From JAIBJN01 sp963775395 (GTDB lineage: Bacteria > Actinomycetota > Thermoleophilia > Gaiellales > Gaiellaceae): 64,000 bases of DNA. The translations under genes were made by a program, and so were the position numbers. The stretch is taken from contig CAVZIX010000015.1 in the NCBI GenBank assembly GCA_963775395.1, forward strand, positions 1 to 64,000, written 5' to 3'. Under the pieces are notes generated by a model. That model was not told the origin of the DNA. It worked only from the letters and a program-made list of their open reading frames with translations, and searched no databases. Positions 51,910 through 60,603 of the stretch are shown here, in pieces; position 1 is the stretch's first letter; each line of letters starts with the position of its first letter.

Positions 51910-52872
51910 GTGACGTCCTTCCGCGCCGGCGTCGACCTCGGAGCAACGAAGATCCAGGCCGTCGTGGTCGGCGACGACAACACCGTCCTCGGCGACGCCA
52001 AGACCGAGACCCCGACCACGGGCGGCCCTCCCGCCGTCACCGCCAAGATCGAAGGGGCCGTTCGCGAGGCGGCCGAGGCCGGGGGAGTCGCGGTCGAGAC
52101 GCTACGCGGCACCGGAGTCGGCTCGCCGGGCGCGGTCGACCGGGAGGCGGGCACGGTCGCCCACGCCCGCAACCTCCCCGACTGGGACGAGCCCTTTCCG
52201 CTCGCGGCGACTCTGGGGGATGCGCTCGGAACGACCGTCCGCGTCGAGAACGACGTCAAGGTCGCGGTCACGGCTGAGCTCGAGCTCGGCGCGGGCAGGC
52301 CGTACGGGTCCTTTCTCGGCGTCTGGTGGGGAACGGGAGTCGGCGGCGGCCTCGTTCTCGACCGGCAGCTCTGGCGCGGTCGGGGCGCGGCCGGCGAGAT
52401 CGGCCACATCGTGATCGTGCGCGACGGCGCGCGGTGTCCGTGCGGGCGGCGCGGCTGCCTCGAGGCCTACGCCGGACGCGGGGCCATGGAGGCGCACGCG
52501 CGCAAGCTCGTCAAGGACGGCCACAAGACCCACCTGTTCGAGCTGATGGAAAAGAAGAAGCGCGACCGTCTGACGAGCGGGGTCTGGGCCGACGCGCTCG
52601 AGCGGGGGGACAAGATGGCGACGAAGCTCCTCGATCGCGCGGTCGCTGCCCTCGGGGCCGGCATCGGCTCGGCCGTCAACCTGCTCGACGTCGAAGCGGT
52701 GATCGTCGGCGGCGGGCTGGGAACGCGCCTGGGCGAGCCCTTCGTCGAGCGGATCGCGGAGGCCGCCCGGCCGCATCTCTTCGTCGACGAGCGCCCGCCC
52801 GAGATGCTCCCGGCCGCGCTCGGCGACCTGGGCGGCGCGATCGGCGCCGCGCTCCTGGTCGAGAACGTCTAG
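51910..52872 (+). CDS. ROK-family sugar kinase (glucokinase-like)
   Basis: A 320-residue ROK kinase, probably phosphorylating glucose or a related hexose with ATP. The ATP loop is GVDLGATKIQAVVVGDD, the substrate region VENDVKVAVTAELELG, and the ROK zinc signature is CPCGRRGCLEAYAG, with His in GEIGHIVIV. No DNA-binding domain is present, so it is an enzyme rather than a ROK repressor. GTG 51910 is 4 bases after the SDR stop. Its TAG shares CTAG 52869-52872 with the rnc stop. Confidence 0.9.
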   Translation: MTSFRAGVDLGATKIQAVVVGDDNTVLGDAKTETPTTGGPPAVTAKIEGAVREAAEAGGVAVETLRGTGVGSPGAVDREAGTVAHARNLPDWDEPFPLAATLGDALGTTVRVENDVKVAVTAELELGAGRPYGSFLGVWWGTGVGGGLVLDRQLWRGRGAAGEIGHIVIVRDGARCPCGRRGCLEAYAGRGAMEAHARKLVKDGHKTHLFELMEKKKRDRLTSGVWADALERGDKMATKLLDRAVAALGAGIGSAVNLLDVEAVIVGGGLGTRLGEPFVERIAEAARPHLFVDERPPEMLPAALGDLGGAIGAALLVENV

Positions 52873-53537
52873 GAGGCTTCGGGCGCCGCGTAGCGCTCGA
52901 GCGCCTCGCGTGCGGCGACCTGCTCGGCGGCCTTCTTCGAGGCGCCGTGCCCGGTGCCGACGGGCACGCCGTCGATGTTCGCGGCGCAGGTAAAGCGGCG
53001 GTCGTGCGGCGGGCCCTCGACCTCGAGGACCGTGTACGTGACCGCGAGGCCACGGCGGGCGAGCTCCTCCTGGAGCTCGGTCTTGTAGTCCACGTGGCCC
53101 TCGAGGGCGTACTCGACGCGCTCCTGGAAGGCCTCCACGATCGGGGTGCGTATCGCCTCGAACCCGTGCTCGAGGTAGAGCGCACCGAGGCAGGCCTCGA
53201 CCAGAGCCGCGAGGACGTTGCGATTGGCGGCGAGCCGGAGCAGCTCGTCGCGGTCGACCTCGCCGGCGTGCCCGGCGAACAGCTCCCCGAGACCGAGCTG
53301 GCGCCCGACGATGGCGCAGCTGTGCCGCGAGACGACGTGCGCGCGGATCTTCGCCAGGGCCCCCTCCGCCTCGTCCGGGAAGCGCTCGTAGAGGTCCTCG
53401 GCGATCGCAAGGCCGAGGACGCTGTCGCCGAGAAACTCGAGGCGCTCGTAGGAGTCCGCCCGGCGTCGCGCCCAGGAAGCGTGCGTGAAGGCGTGATGAA
53501 GGCGCTCGGGCGGTAGCGCCTCGATCAGGTCGAGCAG
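52869..53537 (-). CDS. rnc: Ribonuclease III
   Basis: A double-strand-specific RNase III of about 222 residues. The catalytic signature ERLEFLGDSVLGLAIAEDLY, the second acidic region NVLAALVEACLGALYLEHGF and a C-terminal dsRNA-binding domain (DYKTELQEELARRGLAVTYTVLE, GASKKAAEQVAAREAL) are all present. No ATG, GTG or TTG is in frame between acpP and the conserved core. CTG 53537 after a G-rich stretch gives the family start LLDLIEALPPERLHHAFTHASW and is used provisionally. It follows acpP by 19 bases. Confidence 0.93.
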   Translation of the reverse strand: MLDLIEALPPERLHHAFTHASWARRRADSYERLEFLGDSVLGLAIAEDLYERFPDEAEGALAKIRAHVVSRHSCAIVGRQLGLGELFAGHAGEVDRDELLRLAANRNVLAALVEACLGALYLEHGFEAIRTPIVEAFQERVEYALEGHVDYKTELQEELARRGLAVTYTVLEVEGPPHDRRFTCAANIDGVPVGTGHGASKKAAEQVAAREALERYAAPEAS

Positions 53538-53556
53538 CGAGCCCCCCGGGGTCTCG

Positions 53557-53802
53557 CTACTGGTGCGACGAGATGTAGTCGACTGCCTGGCCCACGGTCT
53601 GGATCTGCTGAGCGTCTTCGTCAGAGATCTTGATTCCGAACTGGTCCTCGAGCTCCATGATGAGCTCGACGAGGTCGAGGGAGTCAGCGTCGAGATCTTC
53701 CTGGAACGAGGCCTCTTCCGTGATCTCGCTCTCTTCGATCCCGAGCTGCTCGACAAGAACGTCCTTCACTCGCTCGGCGATCTCTTCGCGCGAAGCTGCC
53801 AT
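53557..53802 (-). CDS. acpP: Acyl carrier protein
   Basis: An 81-residue acidic acyl carrier protein of fatty acid synthesis. The phosphopantetheine serine is in EDLDADSLDLVELIMELEDQF, the standard DSL motif. REEIAERVKDVLVEQLGI begins helix 1. GGGAGA lies before ATG 53802. It lies between plsX and rnc, the usual order in Gram-positive bacteria. Confidence 0.97.
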   Translation of the reverse strand: MAASREEIAERVKDVLVEQLGIEESEITEEASFQEDLDADSLDLVELIMELEDQFGIKISDEDAQQIQTVGQAVDYISSHQ

Positions 53803-53882
53803 CTGGTTTTTCTCCCTGCCTTTCTCTGTCTCGGACACCCAGCGGGAACGGCGCAGGATGCTACCACGCATCGCGCGGCGGT

Positions 53883-54884
53883 TTAAGGGGCGGCCGCCTC
53901 GCTGACCCCGGCTGCAAGCCGATCGGCGACCCGATCGACGACGCCTGCGACCACGCCGCGGCCGCCGTAGCCGATCGCGTTCGCGATCGCGGTCGAGGAC
54001 GAGTTCCCGTGCGCGATCACGACCAGGCCGCGCAGGCCGAGGAGATAGGCCCCGCCGTACGTGTCGGGATCGAGCCGGGCTCGCAGCGTCCTCGCGGCGG
54101 GCCGGATGAGGAGCCCGCCGAGCTTCCCGCGGGTCGACGCGGTGATCTCCTCCCGGAATGCCTCGAGCGTCGTGCGGATCGTGCCTTCGAGGAGCTTGAG
54201 GGCCATGTTCCCCGTGAAGCCGTCGCAGACGACCACGTCGGCGGCCTTGCGGAGCAGGTCGCGCCCCTCCACGTTGCCGACGAAGTCGAGGCCCGGCTCG
54301 GCCGCGAGCGCCGTGTGGGCTTCGCGGACGAGGCGGTTGCCCTTCTCCGGCTCTTCGCCGATCGAGAGCAGGGCCACCGTGGGTCGTGCGATACCCGCGA
54401 TCTCGCCGGCGAAGACCGCGCCCATGTGGGCGAACTGGACGAGGTGCTCGGGCCGGGCGTCGGCGTTCGCACCCGCGTCGATCAGGATCGACACGCCGCC
54501 GATCGCCGGCAGCGGCACGGCGATCCCGGGACGGTGGACGTCGGGCAGGCGGCGGACCTCGACGAGCGCCGCCGCGAGCATGGCGCCGGTGTTCCCCGCG
54601 GAGACGACCGCCTCGGCATCTCCTTCGGCCACCGCGCGGCACGCGAGGAACATCGAGCTCTCGCGCTTCTCGCGCACGGCTTCCGACGGCTTGTCGTCCA
54701 TGGCCACGACCTGCTCGGCGTGGACGATCTCGAGGCCGCCTGCGAGCGGCTCCAGCACCTCACGCGGGCCGTAGAGGACCGGTGCGACGTCGGGGGACGC
54801 GGCTGCGCGAGCGCCTGCGACGATCTCCTCGGGCGCCCGATCGCCGCCCATGGCGTCGACGGCGACCCGGACGGGCGACGCCAT
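53883..54884 (-). CDS. plsX: Phosphate acyltransferase PlsX
   Basis: A 333-residue PlsX, which makes acyl-phosphate from acyl-ACP for phospholipid synthesis. VRVAVDAMGGDRAPEEIVAGA, AVVSAGNTGAMLAAALV, LLSIGEEPEKGNRLVREA and VVVCDGFTGNMALKLLEGT are diagnostic. Its partner substrates also link it to the FakA/FakB fatty-acid kinase encoded 6 kb upstream, since both feed acyl-phosphate. ATG 54884 has no ribosome site. The bases directly upstream are the end of a large palindrome that separates it from rpmF. Confidence 0.96.
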   Translation of the reverse strand: MASPVRVAVDAMGGDRAPEEIVAGARAAASPDVAPVLYGPREVLEPLAGGLEIVHAEQVVAMDDKPSEAVREKRESSMFLACRAVAEGDAEAVVSAGNTGAMLAAALVEVRRLPDVHRPGIAVPLPAIGGVSILIDAGANADARPEHLVQFAHMGAVFAGEIAGIARPTVALLSIGEEPEKGNRLVREAHTALAAEPGLDFVGNVEGRDLLRKAADVVVCDGFTGNMALKLLEGTIRTTLEAFREEITASTRGKLGGLLIRPAARTLRARLDPDTYGGAYLLGLRGLVVIAHGNSSSTAIANAIGYGGRGVVAGVVDRVADRLAAGVSEAAAP

Positions 54885-54885
54885 T

Positions 54886-55054
54886 TAGGAGGGGTCGGCG
54901 GAACGTTGCTCGTCGCCGGGGCGTGATGGTCGTTCCGAGGCAAGGACGCAGGGAGCGTTCGTAGCGAATGAGCTACGGGCGCGACTGAGGACGCCGTCCT
55001 CGGGGCGAGCAGCGCGTCCCGGCGACACAGTCATCGTTTCGTCGAACCCTCCTA
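54886..55054. repeat. 169-base imperfect palindrome with internal hairpins (structured RNA or mobile repeat)
   Basis: The outer arms 54887-54905 and 55035-55053 pair with one mismatch and a few G-U pairs. A second stem of 12 pairs joins 54912-54923 to 55015-55026. Inside are hairpins 54955-54965 with 54972-54982 (loop GAATGA) and 54985-54992 with 54996-55003 (GAGGAC/GTCCTC core). The ends are TAGGAGGG and CCCTCCTA; one holds the rpmF stop, the other abuts the plsX start. No gene is visible inside. It may be a folded RNA in the plsX leader, or a small inverted-repeat insertion element. Confidence 0.6.
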
Positions 55055-55240
55055 GGGCGCCGGCGTGCGGAGCGGCTCGACTTCGCGGCCCTTATAGGTT
55101 CCGCAGGTCGGGCAGACGTGATGCGGCCGCTTCGGCTGGTGGCACTGCGGGCACTCGGTGACCGCAGGGATCGAAAGGGTGTGCGTGGCCCGCCGCTTGT
55201 CTCGGCGGGACTTCGAGGTCTTTCGCTTCGGAACGGCCAT
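55052..55240 (-). CDS. rpmF: 50S ribosomal protein L32
   Basis: A 62-residue L32 with the typical basic start AVPKRKTSKSRRDKRRATH and a four-cysteine zinc ribbon, CPQCHQPKRPHHVCPTCGTYKG. It keeps the zinc ligands, so it is the zinc-containing form. ATG 55240 follows DUF177 by 24 bases. The stop lies within the end of the large palindrome. Confidence 0.97.
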   Translation of the reverse strand: MAVPKRKTSKSRRDKRRATHTLSIPAVTECPQCHQPKRPHHVCPTCGTYKGREVEPLRTPAP

Positions 55241-55264
55241 CGCGGCGGTCGAGTATAGCGGCTG

Positions 55265-55774
55265 CTAGAGCCGGTCCTTGAGGTCGGCCAGCGCGGCCCA
55301 GCGCGGGTCGGTGGCCTCGCCCTCGTGCTCGTGGGGCTCGCGGTTGAGGTCGCGCCCGCAGACCGGGCAGAGGCCCGCACAGTCGTCCCGGCAGAGGATC
55401 TTGTCCGGCAGGGCGAGCGCGACGGCGTCGTGCGCCCAGGCGGAGAGGTCGAGACGGTGCTCGACGAGGTACGGGGTCGTCAGCTCGTCGGACTCCCCCG
55501 GGCTGGTCGCCTGGTACTCGCGGCTCTGCACGTGCAGGGAGACCCCCGCGTCCGCCAGGCAGCGCACGCACGGGCCCACCATCCGTACCTCCAGCTCGAG
55601 CTCGAGCACGAGGCCGGAGCTCGTCTGCGTGAGGGTGATCGCGGCCTCCGGGCTCTCCGGGATGGGGACATACCGCTGCCCGCCGAGCTCGAGCGGCTCG
55701 AGGTCCACGCTGCGCACGTCCCGGAACTGCTCTCCGGCGCGCAGCTTGACGGTACGGACGTTGAAGGTCGTCAC
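55265..55774 (-). CDS. DUF177 (YceD) family protein
   Basis: A 169-residue YceD/DUF177 protein, almost always encoded just before rpmF and implicated in 23S rRNA or L32 accumulation. The family features are VGPCVRCLADAGVSLHVQSREY and a C-terminal CRDDCAGLCPVCGRDLNREPHEHE, a likely zinc cluster, ending PRWAALADLKDRL. GTG 55774 has TACGGT 6 bases upstream. Metal binding is inferred from the cysteines. Confidence 0.92.
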   Translation of the reverse strand: MTTFNVRTVKLRAGEQFRDVRSVDLEPLELGGQRYVPIPESPEAAITLTQTSSGLVLELELEVRMVGPCVRCLADAGVSLHVQSREYQATSPGESDELTTPYLVEHRLDLSAWAHDAVALALPDKILCRDDCAGLCPVCGRDLNREPHEHEGEATDPRWAALADLKDRL

Positions 55775-55780
55775 GCCTTC

Positions 55781-55786
55781 ACCGTA
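55781..55786 (-). promoter_or_regulatory. Leaderless -10 element (TACGGT) of DUF177-rpmF
   Basis: TACGGT on the minus strand lies 6 bases (GAAGGC) before GTG 55774, within the short gap after the coiled-coil gene. It would give a leaderless DUF177-rpmF transcript. Confidence 0.5.
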
Positions 55787-55804
55787 GCGCAGCTATGGAG
55801 GGGT

Positions 55805-56299
55805 TCAGACGGGCTGTTGCTCGTCGGTCGCGATACCCGCGACGACCGACTCCTGCGAGCGCTCGTGGAGACGCTCGCGCCCCCTGCGGACTGCGCCCAG
55901 GAACTTGTCCAGGTTGACCTCGAGGGTCGAGAGGATCGAGTCCGCCCAGTCCTCCATCTCGAGCCGCGTCTCCCGCGCCTGCCTCCGGGCTTCCTCGACG
56001 ATCTCCTGCGCCTGGCGCTCGGCGAGCTTGGCGATCTCGGTCTGCGATGCCTCGCGCACGGCCTGCTCGCGCGCCTCGCCGAGGATCCTGTCCGCCTCGC
56101 GCTTGGCCTCGGCCAGCATCTCCTGGCGCTCCTTCACGATCCATCGCGCCTGCTTGATCTCCTCGGGGATCGTCGCGCGCATCTGATCGAGGATGTCGTA
56201 GATCTCCTCGCGGTCGATTCGCACCTGGTCGGTCAGTGGGACGGCCTTCGCGTTGTGCACGAGGTCGTCCAGCTTGTCGATGAGAACGAGAACGTCCAT
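55805..56299 (-). CDS. Coiled-coil protein, DivIVA/ATP-synthase-b-like
   Basis: A 164-residue, mostly helical protein beginning MDVLVLIDKLDDLVHNAKAVPLTDQVRIDREEI, a conserved head found in actinobacterial proteins next to coaD. A long charged coiled coil follows (KQARWIVKERQEMLAEAKREADRILGEAREQAV). It recalls DivIVA/Wag31-like scaffolds and the ATP synthase b subunit helix, but the family role is not established. ATG 56299 is supported by TAGACT 7 bases upstream. It lies between coaD and DUF177. Confidence 0.8.
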   Translation of the reverse strand: MDVLVLIDKLDDLVHNAKAVPLTDQVRIDREEIYDILDQMRATIPEEIKQARWIVKERQEMLAEAKREADRILGEAREQAVREASQTEIAKLAERQAQEIVEEARRQARETRLEMEDWADSILSTLEVNLDKFLGAVRRGRERLHERSQESVVAGIATDEQQPV

Positions 56300-56309
56300 G
56301 CGATCCAGT

Positions 56310-56836
<527 letters not shown>

Positions 56837-56840
<4 letters not shown>

Positions 56841-57376
56841 CCGGCGGCCTCGAAGACCGTGACCCGCGCCGAGCCGTAGCGGCGGCTCGTTCGCTTCGGC
56901 AGCGGCAGGTCGGGCTCCTCGCGGGCGTCCGACTCGACCACGGCGATGCCGTTCTCCGCCACGACGGCGGGCAGGTAGGCGGCCAAGGTCGGAAGGGTAC
57001 GGGCGAGCATGCTGTAGGGCGGGTCGATCAGCACGAGATCGTAACGCTTGCCTCCCGTCGCGTCGGCGGCCAGCTTGCGGCCGGCATCCTCTCGCAGCAC
57101 GACGGCGCCCTCCAGCTTGAGCTTGTCGAGGTTGCGGAGGATCGTCTCGGAGGCCTCGCGGTCGGACTCGACGAACGTGACGCGCTCGGCGCCGCGCGAG
57201 AGAGCCTCGAGGCCCATGGCGCCCGAGCCCGCGTACAGATCGAGCACCTCCGCCCCGTCGACCGGCCCTACGAGATTGAAGATCGCCTCGCGGACGCGGT
57301 CGCCCGTCGGGCGCGTGTCGAACCCCTTGGGCGCCGCGATACGGGCGCCCTTACGCGAACCCGCGATGATCCTCAT
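56837..57376 (-). CDS. rsmD: 16S rRNA (guanine966-N2)-methyltransferase
   Basis: A 179-residue RsmD, methylating G966 of 16S rRNA with S-adenosylmethionine. RIIAGSRKGARIAAPKG, RPTGDRVREAIFNLVG, VLDLYAGSGAMGLEALSRGA (AdoMet loop) and the catalytic LVLIDPPYSM are all present. The start overlaps the end of recG by 26 bases and the stop overlaps coaD. Confidence 0.96.
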
Positions 57377-59447
57377 CGAACCTCCCCGCCTCCGCCCGCA
57401 GCGGCCCCAGCGTCGCCTCGTCGGCGTCGTCGAGCTCCTCCGACCAGCGGCGGGCCCTGGCGATCAGCTCGCGGTCGCGGGTCAGGCGCGCGAACTTCAG
57501 GTCCGAGTAGCCGGACTGGCGCACGCCGAGCAGCTGGCCTTCGCGGCGCAGCTCGAGGTCGACCTCGGCGAGCTCGAAGCCGTCCGACGTGGCGACGAGC
57601 GCCTCGAGACGGCGCGTCGCCTCCTCCGTCAGCTCCTCCTTGGGACGTGAGACGAGCAGGCAGTACGACTGCTCGGCGCCGCGGCCGACGCGGCCGCGCA
57701 GCTGGTGCAGCTGGGCCAGCCCGAAGCGGTCGGCCTCCTGGACGATCATGATCGTCGCGTTGGGGATGTCGACGCCGACCTCGATCACCGTGGTGGCGAC
57801 GAGGACATCGAGCTCCCGGCGCTTGAAGGCGTCCATCACCTCGCGGCGTTCTGCGGTCTTCAGCTTCCCGTGCAGGCAGCCGACGCGGAAGCCGCGCAGC
57901 TCGGCGACGCGCAGGCGGTCGGCCTCCTGCTCGGCCGCCCGCGCCTCGATCGTCTCCGACTCGGAGACGAGCGGGCAGACGACGTAGGCCTGCCTGCCGT
58001 CCTCGAGGTGCCGACGCAGGCGCGTGTACGCCTCGCCGCTCCGCTCGTGCCCGACCCAGGCGGTGATCACGGGCTTGCGGTTCGCGGGCGGACGGGCGAT
58101 CTCCGTCACGTCCAGGTCGCCGAAGACCGTCTGCGCGAGCGTGCGCGGGATCGGGGTCGCGGTCATGTGCAGGACGTGCGGCGTCGTCCGACCGAGCGCA
58201 CGCCGCTGCTCCACCCCGAAGCGATGCTGCTCGTCCACCACCGCCACGGCGAGGGAGCGGAACTCGACCTCCTCCTGGATGAGCGCGTGCGTCCCGACCG
58301 CGAGGTCCGTCTCGCCGCTCGCGAGCCGGTCGCGGACGGCGCGGCGCTGCGCGGCAGGCACCGAGCTCGTCAGGAGCTCGCAGCGCACGCCGAGGTCGTT
58401 GCAGATCCCCTCGACGGTGAGAAAGTGCTGCTCAGCAAGGGTTTCCGTCGGCGCCATGAGCGCGCCCTGGTGGCCGTTCTCCACGGCCCGGAGCAGCGCG
58501 TAGAGCGCCACGACCGTCTTCCCCGAGCCGACGTCGCCCTGGAGCAGCCGCTGCATCGGGCGCGGCTCGGCGAGGTCGCCGCCGATCTCGTCGACGGCCG
58601 AACGCTGGTCGGGTGTGAGCTCGAACGGGAGGACGCCGTAGTAGCGGCCGATCAGCTCGCCTTCCTCGGCCAGCTCCGGCGCGCTTGCCTGCTCCTCGAG
58701 CGCACGGCGGCGGTCACGGAACCCGAGCTGAAGCGTGAGGAGCTCTTCGAACGCGAGCCGGCGGTGCGCGGCATCGGTCTCGTCCCGGTCGCGCGGGCGA
58801 TGCGACGCGGTGAGCGCGTCCGCGCGGAGCGGCAGGCCCTCCTCGTGGCGGACCCTGGCCGGGAGCGGGTCGGGCAGGAAGCGGGCGCGCGGAAGGACGC
58901 TGTCGACCAGCGCCCGCAGGCGGTACGACGGCAGGTCTTCGCTGGCGCGGTACTCCGGAACGAGCCCGACGGTGTGCAGGCCCGTGCCTCGGACCTCGGT
59001 GCGCGCGACGCGGAATCCGCCTGACAGCTCCCGGCTCCCGTGCAGGAGGAGCTCCGTGCCGGGCGCGAGCTTGGCCAGGTACGCCTGGTTGAACCAGACG
59101 GCCGTCTCCCGCACGCCCTCCCCGTCGACGACGACGCCCTCGACGAGCTTCAGGTTCCGCCGCCGCGTGGGGCGCACGCGGATGCGCTCGAGCGTGCAGC
59201 GCACGGTCGCCTCCTCGCCCGCGGAGAGGTCGCCGAAGCTCGCGACCTGCTCCCAGTCGAGATAGGCGCGCGGGACGTGCTCGGCCAGGTCTCGCACGCT
59301 GCGGATCCCGAGGCGCTCCAGCCGCTCGGCGACCTTCGGGCCGACTCCGGCGACGGTCTCGACCGTGGCTTCGGGGTCGACGCGCGGCCGCCGGGGGACC
59401 GGCGGGCCCTCGCCCGCCCCCGCGAACCCGCTCGGCGCGGCGGTTAC
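57351..59447 (-). CDS. recG: ATP-dependent DNA helicase RecG
   Basis: A RecG helicase of about 698 residues, reversing stalled replication forks. The N-terminal wedge region starts VETVAGVGPKVAERLERLGIRSVRDLAEHVPRAY, the helicase motifs include LLQGDVGSGKTVVALYALL, GTHALIQEEVEF, VDEQHRFGVEQR and TATPIPRTLA, and the C-terminus has ATTVIEVGVDIPNATIMI and QLRGRVGRG. No ATG, GTG or TTG precedes the conserved N-terminus. GTA 59447 overlaps the cupin stop as GTAA, the place where a GTG/TGA overlap would be expected, and is used provisionally. Confidence 0.95.
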   Translation of the reverse strand, partial: VTAAPSGFAGAGEGPPVPRRPRVDPEATVETVAGVGPKVAERLERLGIRSVRDLAEHVPRAYLDWEQVASFGDLSAGEEATVRCTLERIRVRPTRRRNLKLVEGVVVDGEGVRETAVWFNQAYLAKLAPGTELLLHGSRELSGGFRVARTEVRGTGLHTVGLVPEYRASEDLPSYRLRALVDSVLPRARFLPDPLPARVRHEEGLPLRADALTASHRPRDRDETDAAHRRLAFEELLTLQLGFRDRRRALEEQASAPELAEEGELIGRYYGVLPFELTPDQRSAVDEIGGDLAEPRPMQRLLQGDVGSGKTVVALYALLRAVENGHQGALMAPTETLAEQHFLTVEGICNDLGVRCELLTSSVPAAQRRAVRDRLASGETDLAVGTHALIQEEVEFRSLAVAVVDEQHRFGVEQRRALGRTTPHVLHMTATPIPRTLAQTVFGDLDVTEIARPPANRKPVITAWVGHERSGEAYTRLRRHLEDGRQAYVVCPLVSESETIEARAAEQEADRLRVAELRGFRVGCLHGKLKTAERREVMDAFKRRELDVLVATTVIEVGVDIPNATIMIVQEADRFGLAQLHQLRGRVGRGAEQSYCLLVSRPKEELTEEATRRLEALVATSDGFELAEVDLELRREGQLLGVRQSGYSDLKFARLTRDRELIARARRWSEELDDADEATLGPLRAEAGRFDEDHRGFA

Positions 59448-60376
59448 GGCTCGCCGTCCCAGTAGCCCAGGGGCTCGATGCGCCCGATCACGCCGACGCC
59501 GCGGAAGGAGATCTTGCCCGACCGCGGGTAGAAGCAGATGTCGTTGGGCTCGCGCGTCCCGTACGCGAGATAGACGAGGTCGGACGCACCCGCGCGGAAC
59601 GAGTGCGAGACCCTGGTTCCGGGCGGCCGCCCGACGACGTGACCTGGTCGCACGGCGTGCTCGTCGTCGCCCAGGAGCAGCGTTCCTTCCCCGCCGAGGA
59701 CGATGAAGATCTCCTCCTCCGCCGAGTGGCAGTGCGGCGGGCAGCCCTCGCGGCCGGCGGGGATGGTCACGTGGACGATCCCGGTGCGCACTGAGCCGAC
59801 GGCGTCGCCCAGGAAACGCTCGACGAACCGCGAGACGCCGTGCTCCATCTCCTCCGGCTCGAGATCGCGCACGTTGACGATCGAGGCCGGCCGTTCGGCG
59901 GGCTCCCCCACCTCCGGCTCGCCCGCGGCTGCCTCGCGGAAGTACGGGCCCTGCCCGGGGCCGACGAGCGAGACGTCGGCAAACCCCGGGTACATCCAGG
60001 CGACGCCTGCGCGCGGGAGCACCGTGTTCCCGTGCCGCACGCGGTGCCCGAACGCCAGCACCCGCAGCCCGTCCGGCCCGGCGCGGAGCGTGTGCGCCTC
60101 GCGGTGCGGCAGATGGACGAGGCAGTCGCCCTCGCCGACCTCGTAGACCTCCCCGCTCTGCCACGAGAGGCCGCTTCCCCCGAGGACGTAGAAGAGCTCC
60201 TCGGACGCGCCCTCGACGTGCGCCGGCGTCGACCACTTGCCAGGGTCGACCTCGATCAGGGCGACGCCGACGCCCTGCGTTCCGGTCGCCGTCCCGAGGT
60301 CGCGCCAGGTGCCGCCGATGTGCCCGGCCTCGCGGCGATAGCCCTCCACGTCGTCCCAGTGCGCCAGGTGCTGCAC
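59444..60376 (-). CDS. Bicupin protein
   Basis: A protein of about 310 residues with two cupin beta-barrels. The first shows STPAHVEGASEELFYVLGGSGLSW and DCLVHLPHREAHTLRAG. The second shows GREGCPPHCHSAEEEIFIVLGGEGTLLL and PGHVVGRPPGTRVSHSFRAG. Both keep HxH and His metal ligands, so metal binding and possibly dioxygenase or isomerase activity is expected. The substrate is unknown. GTG 60376 is 8 bases after TATCGT; TTG 60385 is the alternative. Its TAA overlaps the provisional recG start. Confidence 0.8.
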   Translation of the reverse strand: MQHLAHWDDVEGYRREAGHIGGTWRDLGTATGTQGVGVALIEVDPGKWSTPAHVEGASEELFYVLGGSGLSWQSGEVYEVGEGDCLVHLPHREAHTLRAGPDGLRVLAFGHRVRHGNTVLPRAGVAWMYPGFADVSLVGPGQGPYFREAAAGEPEVGEPAERPASIVNVRDLEPEEMEHGVSRFVERFLGDAVGSVRTGIVHVTIPAGREGCPPHCHSAEEEIFIVLGGEGTLLLGDDEHAVRPGHVVGRPPGTRVSHSFRAGASDLVYLAYGTREPNDICFYPRSGKISFRGVGVIGRIEPLGYWDGEP

Positions 60377-60440
60377 GGCGGCCAACGATACCGCCCGGCC
60401 CAGCGGCGAAGCCGCGCCACGTCCCCTCCGACCACGCCCT

Positions 60441-60570
60441 GGGGTCTGACCCCGGTCGTGTCCGCCGGGGACATGGCCACGACGCTCTCATGCGGGATCG
60501 CGAGGCCGGGCATGGCTGTTGGAGACATGGCCAGGTGCCTGGCACCTGGCCATGTCTGGGGTCAGACCCC
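60441..60570. repeat. Cluster of palindromes in the cupin-fakB gap
   Basis: Three perfect palindromes lie in the 227-base gap. GGGGTC/GACCCC is at 60441-60453, a 17-bp arm palindrome is at 60523-60557 (arms 60523-60539 and 60541-60557, centre T, core CCAGGTGCC/GGCACCTGG), and GGGGTC/GACCCC is again at 60558-60570. The last two abut. This looks like a REP-like or small inverted-repeat element, or a strong bidirectional terminator; no gene is seen. Confidence 0.65.
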
Positions 60571-60603
60571 GGACGTGGCCGCCGAGGACGGTGTCGGCGG
60601 CCG

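Noticed and set aside
60441..60570. CRISPR array
   Set aside because: The repeats are palindromes of different lengths without regular spacers, and no cas gene is in the window.
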